A stretch of DNA of 6,354 nt, taken from assembly GCA_014879435.1 (NCBI GenBank), contig JACSSB010000353.1, positions 1 through 6,354 on the forward strand, given 5' to 3'. The notes under the pieces were generated by a model. That model did not search any database, was not told the DNA's origin, and saw nothing but the letters and a program-made list of their open reading frames with translations. Position 1 is the stretch's first letter; every line of letters starts with the position of its first letter. Position numbers and translations under genes: made by a program. Below, in pieces: positions 6,288 through 6,354 of the stretch. Origin of the DNA: Phycisphaerales bacterium. GTDB lineage: Bacteria; Pseudomonadota; Gammaproteobacteria; Competibacterales; Competibacteraceae.

Positions 6288-6312
6288 CATCATCCCTTTC
6301 ACACTGTACCCT
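6283..6312 (+). promoter_or_regulatory. Candidate promoter for the next gene downstream
   Basis: TTGACC (6283-6288, five of six to consensus) is followed after 18 bases by TACCCT (6307-6312), a weak -10 keeping the key TA and final T. Transcription would begin near 6319, about 25 bases before the ATG at 6344. The rest of 6184-6343 shows no gene and no clear terminator after the importer operon; direct repeats of TGGATG (6253, 6267) and TGTCAG are present there. Confidence 0.4.
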
Positions 6313-6343
6313 ATCCCAAACAACCCGCACCAGGAGCGCACCC

Positions 6344-6354
6344 ATGCCCGCCTC
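6344..6354 (+). CDS. Start of a downstream gene, cut off by the window edge
   Basis: An ATG at 6344 follows a good ribosome binding site AGGAG (6332-6336) with 7 bases between. Only three full codons (Met-Pro-Ala) are visible, so the product cannot be named. In other bacteria BMP-type importer operons are often followed by nucleoside salvage enzymes (deaminases, phosphorylases, hydrolases), which is a context expectation only. It appears to have its own promoter after the 160-base gap. Confidence 0.5.

Overview
The window carries a complete four-gene operon for a nucleoside-type ABC importer of the BMP (basic membrane protein) family. In order it encodes a lipoprotein substrate-binding protein, a double-domain ATPase and two membrane permeases, the same order as Bacillus subtilis nupNOPQ (yufNOPQ). 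A divergent gene for a membrane-anchored M48-peptidase-like protein lies upstream. The last bases appear to start another gene. No mobile element, CRISPR array, tRNA or rRNA is visible. I find no previously undescribed multi-gene system. The most unusual features are a peptidase-like protein that has lost two metal ligands, a permease gene with no ordinary start codon at the expected place, and a palindrome over the -35 box of the promoter near the right end.

Layout. Positions 1-90 are non-coding with one hairpin. Positions 91-1083 (minus strand) encode the M48-like pseudopeptidase. Positions 1084-1564 form the divergent intergenic region: a possible leaderless promoter for the minus-strand gene, a run of hairpins at 1218-1395 with no assigned function, and a near-consensus sigma70-type promoter (-35 at 1477, -10 at 1500) with a strong ribosome binding site for the operon. 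The binding protein occupies 1565-2590 and is followed at once by a strong intrinsic terminator (2604-2646). The ATPase (TTG start, 2679-4202), permease 1 (about 4208-5272) and permease 2 (5269-6183, ATGA overlap) follow. Positions 6184-6343 hold a candidate operator and promoter, and a ribosome binding site plus ATG opens a new gene at 6344.

How the genes work together. The lipid-anchored binding protein would capture a nucleoside outside the membrane and deliver it to the heterodimer of the two permeases, powered by the fused ATPase. The terminator after the first gene probably lets the cell make much more binding protein than transporter core, since the core genes would depend on readthrough. 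The exact substrate cannot be read from the sequence; purine nucleosides are the best guess from family knowledge.

Organism. A bacterium with moderate to high GC. The binding protein's lipoprotein leader, with a short Pro/Thr/Ala-rich tail after the cysteine, and the general style of the proteins recall Chloroflexota (for example Caldilinea- or Anaerolinea-like lineages). This is an impression, not a demonstrated assignment. The peptidase-like gene looks clearly richer in G+C, especially at third codon positions, than the importer genes.
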